Shown here in pieces: positions 53,522-64,000 of a stretch of 64,000 bases of DNA (the stretch's first letter is position 1; the number at the start of each line of letters is the position of its first letter). The translations under genes and the position numbers were made by a program. The stretch covers positions 1,817,501 to 1,881,500 of the forward strand of contig CALNXK010000044.1 of NCBI GenBank assembly GCA_942486035.1, written 5' to 3'. The notes beneath the pieces are model-generated. The model was not told the origin of the DNA. It did not search any database and saw only the letters and a list, made by a program, of their open reading frames with translations. The stretch comes from Porites lobata (lineage: Eukaryota > Cnidaria > Anthozoa > Scleractinia > Poritidae).

Positions 53522-56500
53522 AGGGCACTGGTCAGCAAAAGATGAATTTTTAATTTGGCAAAGACATATTAGGGAATTTTTATCAGGAGAGGCGGGCATT
53601 TTTTGTTTTCGTTTTTTTTTTTTGTACATTATCCGTAGAATATTGTTTTTGTGGTAACTAACAGATACAAAGACGCAATAACCGAGATTTGTAATCGCAC
53701 CAGGGTTCCCACATGGTATTGAAAGTCTTGAAATTTGCAAACCAATTTTCCATACCTTGAAAAAGTCTGGGAAATATATATTTAGTGTGGAAAAATTGGT
53801 AAATAGTGTGTTTGTTTCTTTCAAAACCGTAACAGGTTAATTGCTAAGTGAATGTTTTCCGGTTGTCAAATCTTTCTTAATCTCGTTTGTAGCCAAAACA
53901 TTCGATCTCAGAATGAGAAGTTTCAGAACTTAAACTCTCTTATATCCACATTGCATTGTGGCTATGCTTCTGATTGTGGTTACTGTATTCTTGGGGTGCC
54001 TCATGGGAAAAGCCTAGTTCCTGCTTTTGTCGAGATTTCTGTCGATCGCTTATTTGATAACATTGGAAAGTCTTAATTTTGCATCCAAAAATCTGTTCAA
54101 ACCCTTTGAAATGCACGGTGCGCACGAATATATGTTTTGGCGGGTACTGCGTTTGTGAACATTGCAGTGTTGACGAAGTGGGAGTTACTGGCAGATAGTA
54201 CTGACGAATTTCAAAAAGCCCTTTACAGCTCGGGTTCATGTCACCCATTCCACATTCTCATGCCAAAATTATGGGATACAATCATAAAAACTCCAGAGAT
54301 TGAAAGGGCATAAAACCCAAAAGTGGGTCTGCTTTTCTTTAGGTTTTAAACACTTAACAGTGGGTTTTTATGGTGGTTTGAATAACGGAGAAAATACCCC
54401 AAGCCAGTCATGTGACTGCGAACTGCATGCAACGAGCCTGTTTCAGCCTGTTAACAAACACAGTGGTTTGCCAAAAGGCCGAGTCTTGCGCTACGTGTAC
54501 GACTATTAACTCACTGATTGGGACGAAGAGTGTTTTTAAAAGTGATGTTAGTAGGGAATTATCACCAGATCAGAGACATAAGTCATGTCAACGTTCACTT
54601 TTCCCTCCTAAAACATATTAGAATTGAACTTGAGAAAAGTACTATGATTCAGTTACGTAGCCATAATCAAGGATTACAACCACTGAGTTAAAGTTATTAG
54701 GAACCCAACGAAACCACAATGGCGACAGAAACCGAAATGTCATAAATTCGCAAAACAACATGTCTTCACCTGAATGGTGCACACTAGAGACGGATAATCC
54801 ATCTTCAAAATCCTCAAAATTGACGGAAAAACGGATGGATAAAGTCAGGCGGATTGTCCATTTAAAATTAAGACCGTTCCATTTGTCAAATTAAGAGGTA
54901 TTATCTCTATGACGCGAATTATCAAACGGATAATCCGTCTGTAGTGTGAATAGGGCCAAAAGTGCTTTTGTGTTGTTTCTTGACCGTCCCTAGACAACTA
55001 CGACTTGAAATGACTAAATGTTAAATTTTCTTCTTGAAAACGTGAACGGAAAGGCTATAAATTTTACTACACTGATCTACCTGGGCATGTGCTTAATTTT
55101 AATCAAGTGAACGAGTTGAAAAGATTGGGAAACGGTTTGAAAGAGCACAAAGTCGAGTTTCCATTGAGGTCGCCATTGTTGGATCGTAAGGTTCCTATCA
55201 TCCCCTTGTACAGACTTATGAACAACACTACATGAAAGTACTTCTTAGGAGGATGTTATAATACTGTCAACAGCGACTGGACAATGTAAGGAGCCAACTC
55301 TATCAGTCCGTTTTAGGGCTGTGTCGACCTTATATTCTAGTCTTCAATCCCCCGTAATAAACTCTGTTTGCGCCCTATTTTGCATGTTTTGAAATACTCC
55401 AGGGAGAGTTGTTATTTCTTAAGAGCATATAACGACAGTAACTTCCCCAGTAGGTTATTTCCAAGTTCTAAAAGCTCTCACTTTCAAATCGAGGCCAAAT
55501 GCAAAACCTTCGTTGTGAAATGTAGTTTTATTGTCATCAGAATGGAAAAACATATCAGTGGCTTTGCACTAAGCCTCGCATTAAAACCGGGGCTTGAGAG
55601 AACTCGCAAACAGAGTGCATTATGGGGCATTCCTTTAACACGATGTTTCTGCTAATTAACAGTCTCACAAAATCTTTCTCTTCGTTTTTTTTTTTTTTGC
55701 GAAATTAAGTAAATGTAAGGTGGGCTAAAAGATAACGTGCGATCTTTCGATGGCTTTTTTAAGGTCGTTAAATTTTAAATGGTGCTCAATCCTGGACACA
55801 TGTGGAGATAATTAGTGAACAGTATCAGAAGAAAATAATGATAAGCATTGAATGCTTTTAAGATTGTTTATCCACATATTCACCTTTAGAATCATCATTA
55901 AGAAGGGAATGGGCATAAATTTATAATTTTTACAAATGAAATTCAGTTTAATTGTAAAAACATAAGTCACAGTTCAGGAAATTATCTAAATATGTTATCA
56001 GTTGGTGTCAATAATAATTCTATCCAAAAGAGAATATCACATGCCTATTTCTAAGAGAAAATTTGTTTTTTTTCTTAACATGGTTACAGTCATGGATAAT
56101 TCATTACAGTGACTTGCCGGACACCCCCCTCCCCCCTTTCCCGCCCCATCATTTTTTTTTTCTGTCCTCGCTCCAACTTACGCCGATAACTGGATCGAAA
56201 ACGTTGCCTTGCAAGCTATTGGACTCTCAGGAAATTAAAGGGGTTCAAGACGCTTACACGCATATCTATTACTCGATGAATCTCAACTACTTTTTGACGA
56301 ATATTTAAAGGAAAAAAAATTCTATCTTAGGAAACTGCCGAGAAAGAAAAGTCTATGAGGAGATACGCTTGTTAAGAGCTTGGAAATATTTTAAATGAAT
56401 AATAAAAACAGTTATTGAATTCGGCTTTCGTATGGTATGAAGGAAAAGATTGATCTAAGAGGGTATTATCCACCTCGGCCGCACCCCCCTCCCCCCTATT

Positions 56501-56861
56501 AGAAGACGTATTGGTCTTTTCTTAACCCCATGACACGGGCAAGTTTTCTCTGTCAAGGAAACGTGCTCTTGTAAACACGGCTTTGTTTCGAGGCACGAAA
56601 AAAATATACCCATCACTAACCACCCCTTTCAGTTCCCAACAACAACACGCGAACTACAGTTCATGATATAACTTCAACAGTTTTTACTTCACTGGTATTG
56701 TGCAAACCAAAAGTTTATTCTAATGCATTTTGGTGACGGAAAACTTTAACTATAATTTAAACTATAATTTAAAGAATATCATCATAATTTATTTCATCTT
56801 TGTAAAAAAACAAAATCCGGACGCTCATCTAGGAAGGAGAGGTTTTTTGACCCCATCATTC
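53522..56861. other. Convergent intergenic gap between MTMR gene and UCHL3
   Basis: Holds the 3' UTRs of both convergent genes and repeats, with no further gene recognised. 54777-54953 has inverted 'acggataatcc' / 'ggataatccgt' ends (MITE-like). 55342-55640 belongs to the 'cataatacact' family. 56460-56560 is a pyrimidine-rich tract. I could not pick polyadenylation sites with confidence. Confidence 0.5.
55342..55640. repeat. Nested repeat: 'aataaactctgtttgc' ends around a 'taggcc'-type core
   Basis: The outer ends 'cccccgtaataaactctgtt' and 'aacagagtgcattatgggg' are inverted and match the 45212 family. The inside (about 55452-55600) has 'caaatcgaggccaaatgcaa' and relatives of the element at 517-689. 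Read as one MITE inserted into another. Confidence 0.55.
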
Positions 56862-59800
56862 TTATTGCGTACTAGAGAGAGCGACCACTGTAAAGTTAAG
56901 TGCGCTTGGATCTCTTTTCATGTACTCCTTGCACACCTCGGCAGCATCCTGAAAATAACAAGTGATCACGCATTTCATTATGTTTGTTTCAAAGCAGGAC
57001 AGGGCTGTAAATCTTACTCTTATCGGCTGCAACATATATCTGAGCAGTAGCAAAGAATAAACTTGAATTATGGGGATATATAAAATCAAACCAAATGCCC
57101 GGAAATACTCTCGCGTCGCGAACAATGAATTTAAATTTTGTAAATTTACTTGCGTGCGTCTAACTCGTTTCCGACTGGTTTAAAAACAATCTGCTACTGT
57201 CAGAACTCACACATGCGCATTATCGTGAACCAGTCCCTTTAAGCATAGATGTTTTTGATCGACGGACGTCAACCGGAAGTGACGTCAACCGGAAGTTAAA
57301 TATGCCTTGACGCTACCACATTTGAATTGTTAGTCTCGCTTGCGTAAGCAGCGAGACGCATAATCTGCAACGCATTTTTCGTCTTATCTTGCACACAAAT
57401 GGGGAGTCATTGCGCCACGCGTTCCTTGCGGAGACCATGGAAACCGGGACTAAGAATCTTTGCGTGATCGAAGCCACGCATGTTTTGAAGAAAGCTTTGG
57501 AAAGATTAAATTTTGAGCCGTTCCGAAACGTGTCAGTCCACGAATTCTATCGCTTGAAAGCGTTGGTTACTTTGGAACAAGTGAACACCACTGAGTGGTC
57601 GGAAAAAAAAAAAGAATCTTAAGCAAACTGCGATGGTCGGGCGTTGTACACTTTCATTGTATGCAAATGGCGTCTTGTGATGAGCATGCGGTTCATTTTC
57701 GGCGATGATTGAAATGACATGCCATGTAAATCACTTTGTTGATCTCTGGCAATGGTTTAATTTCTCTGGAATCGAGGCACTTGAATTTTCGAGTATTTAT
57801 ACACGCGTATAGCCTGCTACCGCAAACGTATTTCCGGTCGTCGCGAACACGCGTACTAAATCAGTTCAGAAACAAATAAAAAGTATCGACATAGATAAAG
57901 TAGGAAGTAATAAACCTTCAGCGAGTAAATACTGTTTCGTGTAGAATTAAGCGCCTCCTCCTTTCTCGATCTAATCTCAAACCAAGCGAGACTGATTAAC
58001 GCTGTAATAGCGTTCTTGTTGAGTGTATTTTCTCTAACAAAAGACGATTTGCCCAAAAATTTTGGCAAAAGCACTGTCCAAGAACACAAAAAAGTCACTT
58101 TCCGTTAACGTGCGTCGCCCGAAAACGCCTTTGCTAATAGCTCCCTAAAATTTGACTCTAAGGCCCAGTTCAGACGTCGTGCTTCTGCCGTGCCGAACTA
58201 AATTCAGGAATTAAGTTCGACAAAAGCACGGCAGAAGCACGGTGTCTGAATCAAACTTTTGAATTAAGTTCGGCAAGCAATTAAGTTCGAAGAGCGCTGC
58301 CGTGCTACACGGCTCTGGCACGGCAGCGATTCAAACGTCGAGCTTCTGCCGTGCTGAGCAAAATTCTTAAATCATATTAATGTATTTTGGCGACATTGCG
58401 TTCCCACGGGGAGTTAGGAGGAAAATTGTTACGAGGCATCAGTAAATCCTGACTTTGGTTCGACTCTGGCACGACGTCTGAATCAAAGTTTTTTTCCTGC
58501 CGTGCTACAGTCGAACCGAATTACAATTAAGTTCGGCACGGCAGAAGCACGACGTCTGAACTGGGCCTAACTTTTAAAATACTTATTAAAGGGACTATGT
58601 CGCGCTTTTTGCTATCATTTTAAAAGCTAAAACGTATCTTCCAAAAATAATGTTCCAGTTTTGTTATCTGTGACTATATAATTTAGGCACTGAAACTGTA
58701 TCCTGCCGTGTATCACTACGGATAGCATATAAACTTGACTTTATCAAGTTTTGATGCTCTGTCTACAAAAATAATCTCAGCAAAAAATTATTATGGTTAC
58801 GCACTTATCACTTGAAATCCTAACCCCCGACCCGGCGGAACGTGGGAGATTTTTAGGGTATTTGAAGGCACGAGGTGGGGATTTGACTCGTGCCTAGTTT
58901 CCTCACTGTAAGTTCTTTAGCAGACAACCCACCTTTTCCTACACACTAACCTGCGGCAAAAGCTTCGATTAATACTCAAAGAAAATTATTTCCAGTTCAA
59001 TGGAAAGCACAAACCCATGGTACTGCCATGGGCACATGGACAGCAGTTTCCATTGCCACCTTTTTCAAGGCACATATTGAAACAGCAATTCTAAGCAAAA
59101 CCGTCTTTAACCCAATAATTTGGAGACGCCACATAGACGATAATTTTGCCCTAGGGACATAAGTAAACCAGATATCGAAGCCTTTATCGAACAAGCAAAC
59201 TTACATTACCCGACTATTAAACTCATTTGATAAGTGCATTAGTTCTCCCTAACGAAATTTGACTGTTTATAAGTGAAGGCACTAAGTAATGACTTCAGCG
59301 ACGACTTCAGCACAGAATTGACCTCAAACAGCATTATCCTCGTGACATATCCCCTCGCAAATGGCCCAGCTTTCCAGGAGTCTCCCCAAGGCTCAAGTGA
59401 TTTGAGCGCCCGACCAGTGTCTAATTCAGGAAAGAATCGGATGGAATTCCCTCGTGACAAGATTGGCACTGTAACTTTTAATCGTTCTCACACTGTTCTT
59501 ATCGCAATATTAATTGCTTTTGTTTTGGTTTTATACGTAATGTTATTAGTTAAAAAAAAACATGTCACTCTCTCAACCAATGAGCTTTTACTCCAGTCTC
59601 ACTGTCGCTCAAGTTTTCCCGCCCTTTATACCGGCTACACACACTTCAAGTTTATTAGCCAACCTCATTGATTCCCAGGGTATTCACTTTCTCATCGTCT
59701 ACGTCATCGTGACAAAGAATGTGTAGGAGACTTCAAAAGATAAAAATTGCCTTCTCTCCACAAATACCAGGAGCAAAGACTTGGTATTCTCGCCTATTCA

Positions 59801-62800
59801 TTGTCGTTACTGAAAACACTGAGTTGTTTCTGCCACTAAAACCACTTGCCTGCAAAAATGTATCTTTCGAAGTTTTTCCATGATTGATAGGAAATGATTT
59901 TCTCCCATCTAAAACAAACACGACAAAGTTATTTTGAGTTGATACTTGCCTGCAAGAATGTATCTTTTGTAGTTTTTCCATGATTTATTGGAAATGCTTT
60001 TGTTCCATCTAAAAGAGAACATTCATTTAAAGTCTTTGCTTTACGTTAATTTAAATTTCCTGATTATAAATCTATGATGATCTTTTAAAAAAAGTCTCGA
60101 AAAGAACACTGAAGATCTGTGGAATGGGTTAAATAAAAGGTTTTTGAGGGCATATAGGACCGACGAAGTAGGTTTCATAAGAAACCAGAATCACAGCAGC
60201 CTCCCTAAGCTGAAATGAACCCGAGATATCACTTCAAAATAACGCACAGAGCACTAAAAACTCTATCCGGTTACGGAGCAGCGATAATAAAGATATAACC
60301 TCCCTCCAGTCCTCCTTGTGTACCAGTAAGATAAAAGCTTTTAAAAAGCTTTACAATGGAAAGTTTTGAAAGTATGACGCAAGGAGAGGGCCGAACAACA
60401 ATTGTGAAGACATACATGTAAAGAATTCTATAGCCGAATTTCATCCGATTACTTCGAGTCGTTTACTCCCTCAGTTGAGAGGAGAAAACGACTCGAAGCA
60501 ATCGGATGAATTTCAGGCTAAGAATTCTACTGCATTTCTGGAACATCACATACCGGAATTAACACAATTCTTTGATGTTTGGTTACCAAACTTCATAAAT
60601 AAAATATTATTAAATGGAGAAAAAACTCGGGTTCATGGGTAGACTTAATTTATCTTTAACGCCACTGAGTCTCGTTTATTAAGACCCTTTCCCAAATACG
60701 TTTCCCTTTCTTCATCCGGCTCCAACCTCTTATAAACTCAATGATAAGCCTAGGGGTGCCATGGATTATAAGCTCACTTTGCAGGATACACTGGGTTACG
60801 CTTAAAAGGTTCAAGAGCGCTTACCTAGTTCATACAAGCTTCCATCTTTGTGAACGATGGCAACAAAATGGAGATCCACATGGTCCTCAGCAGACGGCGT
60901 CTGAAAAAAAGACATTCGCGAATGAATACAGAGCTATAACCTTTTCTTATAGTTTTATGTTACAAGCAAGGTCATATTTCTATGCCCAATAACTACTGTT
61001 GACTGCACCGGTTAGCTTAGTTAGACGAGGGCCGAAAGACACCCACTGATTTTTGTATCGCTGCGTTTGCGAAAAACGTTTCTGAGGTCCCTATTAGTCT
61101 GACTTACGCAATGAAAATTTCTCTGTGAGCATTGTAATGTGTTTTATTCAGCCAGAGTTGCACCGAGTTCAACACAACACCCGAGAAAAACGTTGGTTTT
61201 CACCGAGCTGAACCTAAAAGGTGAACGAAGTGTTAATCTTATGTAGCACGGTTGGGGGAAATTGGACGGTGGGCAAGCACGATGGCTACCATTTACACAA
61301 TCCACCTGGGTGAAAATCTTGTGTATTTAAACATAAAACTATAAAAATTGACGTGGTGGGAGAACGACACGCTACAAAGTATATCCAAATCAGCTGAACA
61401 GGCTAAAAAGAGTAGAAAAATTACATCGCCTCAAATCACAGCCCATATTGGCCTAAGCGTACGAAACAGAATTTCCCATGTGAATAGTAAGTACCTCTTG
61501 TCATTGCCATTGCGGTGCAAAGAGTCCCATCACATCACTTTAAGGTTTCAATCTCTATAAATATACGGGCTGGTGGTCGGGGAAAGTTTTGTGGCCGTTG
61601 CATACACCACTAGCAGGCACGCGCCAGAATTACGGAGAAAAATAATGTGAGAGATTAACGAAAAAGACAAGAAACGTCTGAAGTAATGAAACTTTTTTTT
61701 TCATTCAGTTATAGATTTTTTGAAACAAAAAACAATGGTTTTACCTAAGATGTGAACGAAATGTCAATCTAATGTAAAAAAAAGCGTTGAGGGTGGGGGG
61801 GTTAAGGGCGGAAGGCAAGCAGGATGACCAGGTTGCATCATTTAACACATTGGGCTTCAACATCTTTGCGAATTAAACAAGAAAAGCTTTATCAACCACT
61901 GTGCGAAAGGAATGGGCATTGTACCGAATGGTAGGCTGCACATGAGCATTTCCCAGTATCGTGTTTTCAAAATTTTTAAAGGAACAATGCCTCTTAAAGA
62001 TGTGTACCCTAAAAAAATGTGTAGCTATGCCCCTGCATACCCCCCACCCTACTGGTGGAACCCCTATAGGGGCTGTTTGTGAAGGTACCTTTGTAGTAAC
62101 AGTTCTGCTCCGCTCGGATTCTCTTTATGATCATTAGGGATTTTAGCATCAATTTCATCCTAGGCCACTTTTTGTAAGAAAAATATATATTTGAAAGTTT
62201 TACCTCTGTTTGCCCTTCTTGTGCACAGGCTTCATGTGCCTCACTTATGTTCTAGAAAGAAAGAAAAGGTTGAAATTGAGTAATAATTAAGTGAGAAAAT
62301 AATAGACCCAGCAGGACTTAGTTGGCAAAAATCCGTTGAAGCGGCTCAAAAGAGCGCCTTTCATCTTTTATCGCAAGGACGCAAGGAGGCAGCTTGGCCG
62401 AGTGATCAGTGCGTCAGACTCACCATCCGGCGGTCTCAGATTCAAGTCCCACTCTGGCCACTTGCTGGATTTGTTCTCGGTCGTCCCGAGTTCAAATCCT
62501 CGGCCACGCTTGTAAATGGCCAACTGGTTGCCTCTTGTCAGTTGGGGTGTTTAATCCTGTTATGTTATAATATTATTTGAATTATTTGTTTCTAAGTATT
62601 TGAGTGGAGTGCCTCTAAACTAGCTGGATAAGCTAAGTGCACTTTCCATTTTTATATAAAAAAATTATAGTTAAAAAGACAAAGCATAAAATTTTGTTTC
62701 AACCTCGTCACTCTCCAGCTTTGCTCCTTTTTCTTCAGGTGACAATGATTTGGTAGATTCTATAAATCGCTTGAGAAAGCCTTCCTCTATTACATTATGT

Positions 62801-64000
62801 AGGATAAAAGAAATCATTACACTCAACATCACATAGGGTAAGATCCCAGAAGTGGGGCACAAAAGTGGTGGATCCAAGGGAGGGGCCTGGGGGCCCGACC
62901 CCCTTATTTTTAGACCAAACTGAGGCCCAAAGGGCCAAAAAAATTTTATTGAGACTGTTCCCCCCACCCTTATCTCAGGGTCTGCATGACCTCCACCCCC
63001 GCTTATCTGAAGGTCTGGATGCACCACTGCATGATATTAAATAAAGTTTCATACAGGGAGGCTCGGTCCCAAGGCTTAACCCCTTACCCCAACCTCCAGA
63101 GCCAGGGAAAAGCGCCCTTAGGACAAGTGTGCCCTTACCCCTTTATTATTAAAACCATTTTGGACAGAAAAGGTACCCCTCTTGTATATCTTCGATTGAC
63201 AAATGGTATCCCCTTCACATATCTAGATAGAACTTTGCATCTCTTTTAACTACTGTAAATGGCTGTCTTTAATATATGAATAAATCACAAAACCAGAGCA
63301 TCTCCACCTTTTTTACAGCCTTCAAATTAGCCTCTGTACAAACACCTCCTTTTTCCTTTGTTGTAACAAGGAAAAGTCTACAGTAAAATTTGGTATGCAT
63401 TTTATCTTTAAATTTATGATGATATTTGTTGTTGATTATGCAACTGGGTGCCATCTGAAGTTGACTGGGCAAAATTGCACCATCACATGAATTATGTAAG
63501 GTGCCCTGATGAATGTACCTCTCCATGGGGTATAAATATTGATCCTTACCAAGCTCTAGTACATCTGTGTTGTTAGCAATGGAGTGTATAATGGCTACTG
63601 TTCCACAAGCATTTCCTATAGTCTGCTTCATAAAGTATACATTGGGACTCACTTCCTAAAGACAACAATGATCAATGTCATGGCCACACAAAAACACTTG
63701 AATAATGATTGAATGATTTTTCTGCATGACTCAAGACCTTTCCCTCTTGAACATCAGTATGGGATACTAACGCTAATTAATTTTGCTCAACTGTTCTTCA
63801 TAACTCCTTGGCATGCATAAATTCTGTAGACAAATTATAACAACCCTTTAAAGGTTTTAAAGGCTCTATGAAGATAGTTACTGTTTTCATAGAAGTGGAT
63901 AACGATATCACAACCACTCTTTTAAAAGTAATTATTTAAAAAAAACCTGTCCATTCTTCAAAACTTTGTCTTCTTGTTCTTTCTTGAACTCCTGATACTG
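56862..64000 (-). CDS. UCHL3: Ubiquitin C-terminal hydrolase UCHL3 (partial, 5' end beyond window)
   Basis: Cysteine protease that removes small adducts from the C-terminus of ubiquitin and NEDD8 in the cytosol. Exons in gene order: 64000-63947 (partial), 63655-63550, 62786-62704, 62251-62204, 60900-60825, then one of 60008-59950 or 59908-59850, then 56948-56862 (TAA). With one of the two alternative exons the phases join, for 171 codons including the stop; about 60 N-terminal residues are missing compared with the 230 aa human protein. Visible catalytic parts are the oxyanion Gln and nucleophile Cys in MKQTIGNACGT, His in VDLHF, and Asp split across the next junction (G|AT) in LDGRKSFPINHG. 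The crossover-loop exon gives NISEAHEACAQEGQTE. The last exon, DAAEVCKEYMKRDPSALNF, aligns with the human C-terminus. The donor after the first partial exon (gtttttt) is weak. Confidence 0.92.
57262..57300. promoter_or_regulatory. Paired ETS-type motifs (accggaagt)
   Basis: 'caaccggaagtgacgtcaac' followed directly by a second 'ccggaagt', with a CRE-like 'tgacgtca' between. Such ETS/CRE pairs are common in animal housekeeping promoters, but no gene start could be assigned downstream, and it lies inside the last UCHL3 intron. It may belong to a repeat. Confidence 0.3.
57301..58160. other. UCHL3 last intron, no gene recognised
   Basis: A short open frame at 57389-57622 shares a word ('TGTKNLCV') with the relic frame at 1826-1850 and is taken as repeat-derived. 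Nothing else is supported. Confidence 0.4.
58161..58568. repeat. MITE with perfect 38 bp terminal inverted repeats (408 bp)
   Basis: 58161-58198 and 58531-58568 are exact reverse complements (the left begins 'aggcccagttcagacgtcgt'). Inside, 'gcacggcagaagcacg' and 'aattaagttcg' recur several times in both orientations. No coding capacity and no obvious target-site duplication. The identical arms imply a young insertion. Confidence 0.88.
58569..59849. other. UCHL3 last intron, remainder
   Basis: AT-rich. On the plus strand 59000-59260 reads fragments such as 'KRTHGTAMG...KPDIEAFIEQANLHYPTIK', which look like eroded reverse-transcriptase-type sequence, but the frame is broken. No intact gene. 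Confidence 0.35.
59850..59908 (-). CDS. UCHL3: UCHL3 alternative exon, second copy (R-type)
   Basis: 59 nt encoding (D)GRKSFPINHGKTSKDTFLQ, starting with AT that completes the catalytic Asp codon. Acceptor gttttag; donor TTGCAG|GCAAGT, a non-canonical GC donor with otherwise perfect consensus. It keeps the Arg after Asp-Gly found in human UCHL3, so it is the more ancestral-looking copy. Length is not a multiple of three. Confidence 0.85.
59950..60008 (-). CDS. UCHL3: UCHL3 alternative exon, first copy (T-type)
   Basis: 59 nt encoding (D)GTKAFPINHGKTTKDTFLQ. It has the same acceptor type (cttttag) and the same GC donor (TTGCAG|GCAAGT) as its neighbour, exactly 100 bp away. It differs from it at 8 of 59 bases and 3 of 19 full codons (T/R, A/S, T/S). 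Frame is open and splice sites intact. Using both copies in one mRNA would add 59 nt and shift the frame, so they should be mutually exclusive. Confidence 0.82.
60421..60527. repeat. Hairpin with about 40 bp near-perfect arms
   Basis: The left arm ends 'ccgattacttcgagtcgttt' and the right arm starts 'aaacgactcgaagcaatcgg'. The outermost bases 'gaattct' / 'agaattc' also pair. A short 'ctcctctcaac'-type loop separates them. MITE-like, in a UCHL3 intron. Confidence 0.7.
61150..61890. repeat. Diverged direct repeat, about 540 bp apart
   Basis: 'gtgaacgaagtgttaatctt ... gcaagcacgatggctacc' near 61220-61290 is echoed by 'gtgaacgaaatgtcaatcta ... gcaagcaggatgacca' near 61750-61830. It looks like an old local duplication in the UCHL3 intron between 60901 and 62203. 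Confidence 0.45.
62391..62650 (+). repeat. tRNA-derived SINE
   Basis: The head starts 'gcagcttggccgagtgatca', a tRNA-like A box (TGGCCGAGTG), and has a degenerate B box 'agattcaagtccc' about 40 bp later. A non-tRNA body follows with a second 'gagttcaaatcct' box, ending 'ctaagtgcactttcc'. The A/B box spacing fits a pol III promoter. A terminal A-rich stretch is present. Confidence 0.7.
62864..63028. repeat. MITE-like 'gtggtggatcca' repeat
   Basis: The left edge 'agtggtggatccaagggag' and right edge 'tctggatgcaccact' are inverted. The GC-rich inside has 'ggggcctgggggcccgaccc' and 'actgaggcccaaagggcc'. Located between UCHL3 exons. Confidence 0.65.

Noticed and set aside
57389..57622. Open frame of 77 codons after an ETS-like promoter
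   Set aside because: Part of it resembles the relic frame near 1830, so it is probably repeat-derived. No family recognised.
59850..60008. UCHL3 exon duplication as an assembly error
   Set aside because: The two copies differ at 8 of 59 bases with intact frames, so it is not a simple duplicated read. Long reads would settle it.
62391..62465. Possible tRNA gene
   Set aside because: A and B boxes are present, but acceptor and T stems do not pair and a SINE body follows.

Overview
This is a 64 kb piece of animal nuclear DNA, AT-rich and full of introns and short inverted-repeat elements. Gene content, intron phases, many MITE-like elements and a repeat around 1560-1930 that I recall from reef-coral genomes suggest a cnidarian, most likely a stony coral. 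The species cannot be told from the sequence alone. Exon boundaries were set by eye, using GT/AG (or GC/AG) sites, reading phase, and remembered human protein sequences.

Layout. 1-4.5 kb: intergenic, with a truncated LINE and MITEs. 4.5-30.4 kb, minus strand: NUP58 (nucleoporin p58/p45), 8 coding exons, about 552 aa. Its 18 kb first intron holds five copies of an F-box-like gene family (13.3-26.4 kb). One copy (22621-24129) looks complete, one is open but lacks its C-terminal part, and three are broken. 30.4-30.6 kb: a 205 bp gap separates the two divergent start codons and is probably a bidirectional promoter. 30.6-53.5 kb, plus strand: a myotubularin-family phosphatase of the MTMR6/7/8 group, 16 coding exons, 720 aa, with an intact CX5R active site and a C-terminal FYVE-like zinc finger. 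53.5-56.9 kb: convergent intergenic gap. 56.9-64.0 kb, minus strand: UCHL3 (ubiquitin C-terminal hydrolase), with its 5' part outside the window. One of its exons is duplicated in tandem with a period of exactly 100 bp.

The most striking non-coding feature is in intron 1 of the MTMR gene: a 2.5 kb tandem repeat (32220-34759, period about 1137 bp). Both complete units carry what reads as a full type I hammerhead ribozyme with a palindromic short stem III. That arrangement is typical of retrozymes and Penelope-like element terminal repeats, but this unit has no recognisable reverse transcriptase. The ribozymes lie on the sense strand of the host gene.

The three host genes work in separate processes: nuclear pore transport, endosomal phosphoinositide turnover, and ubiquitin/NEDD8 processing. 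I recall human NUP58 and MTMR6 as neighbours on chromosome 13q12, so the NUP58-MTMR pair may be old conserved microsynteny. Most other non-coding sequence is MITEs and decayed repeats, several in recognisable families with more than one copy here.
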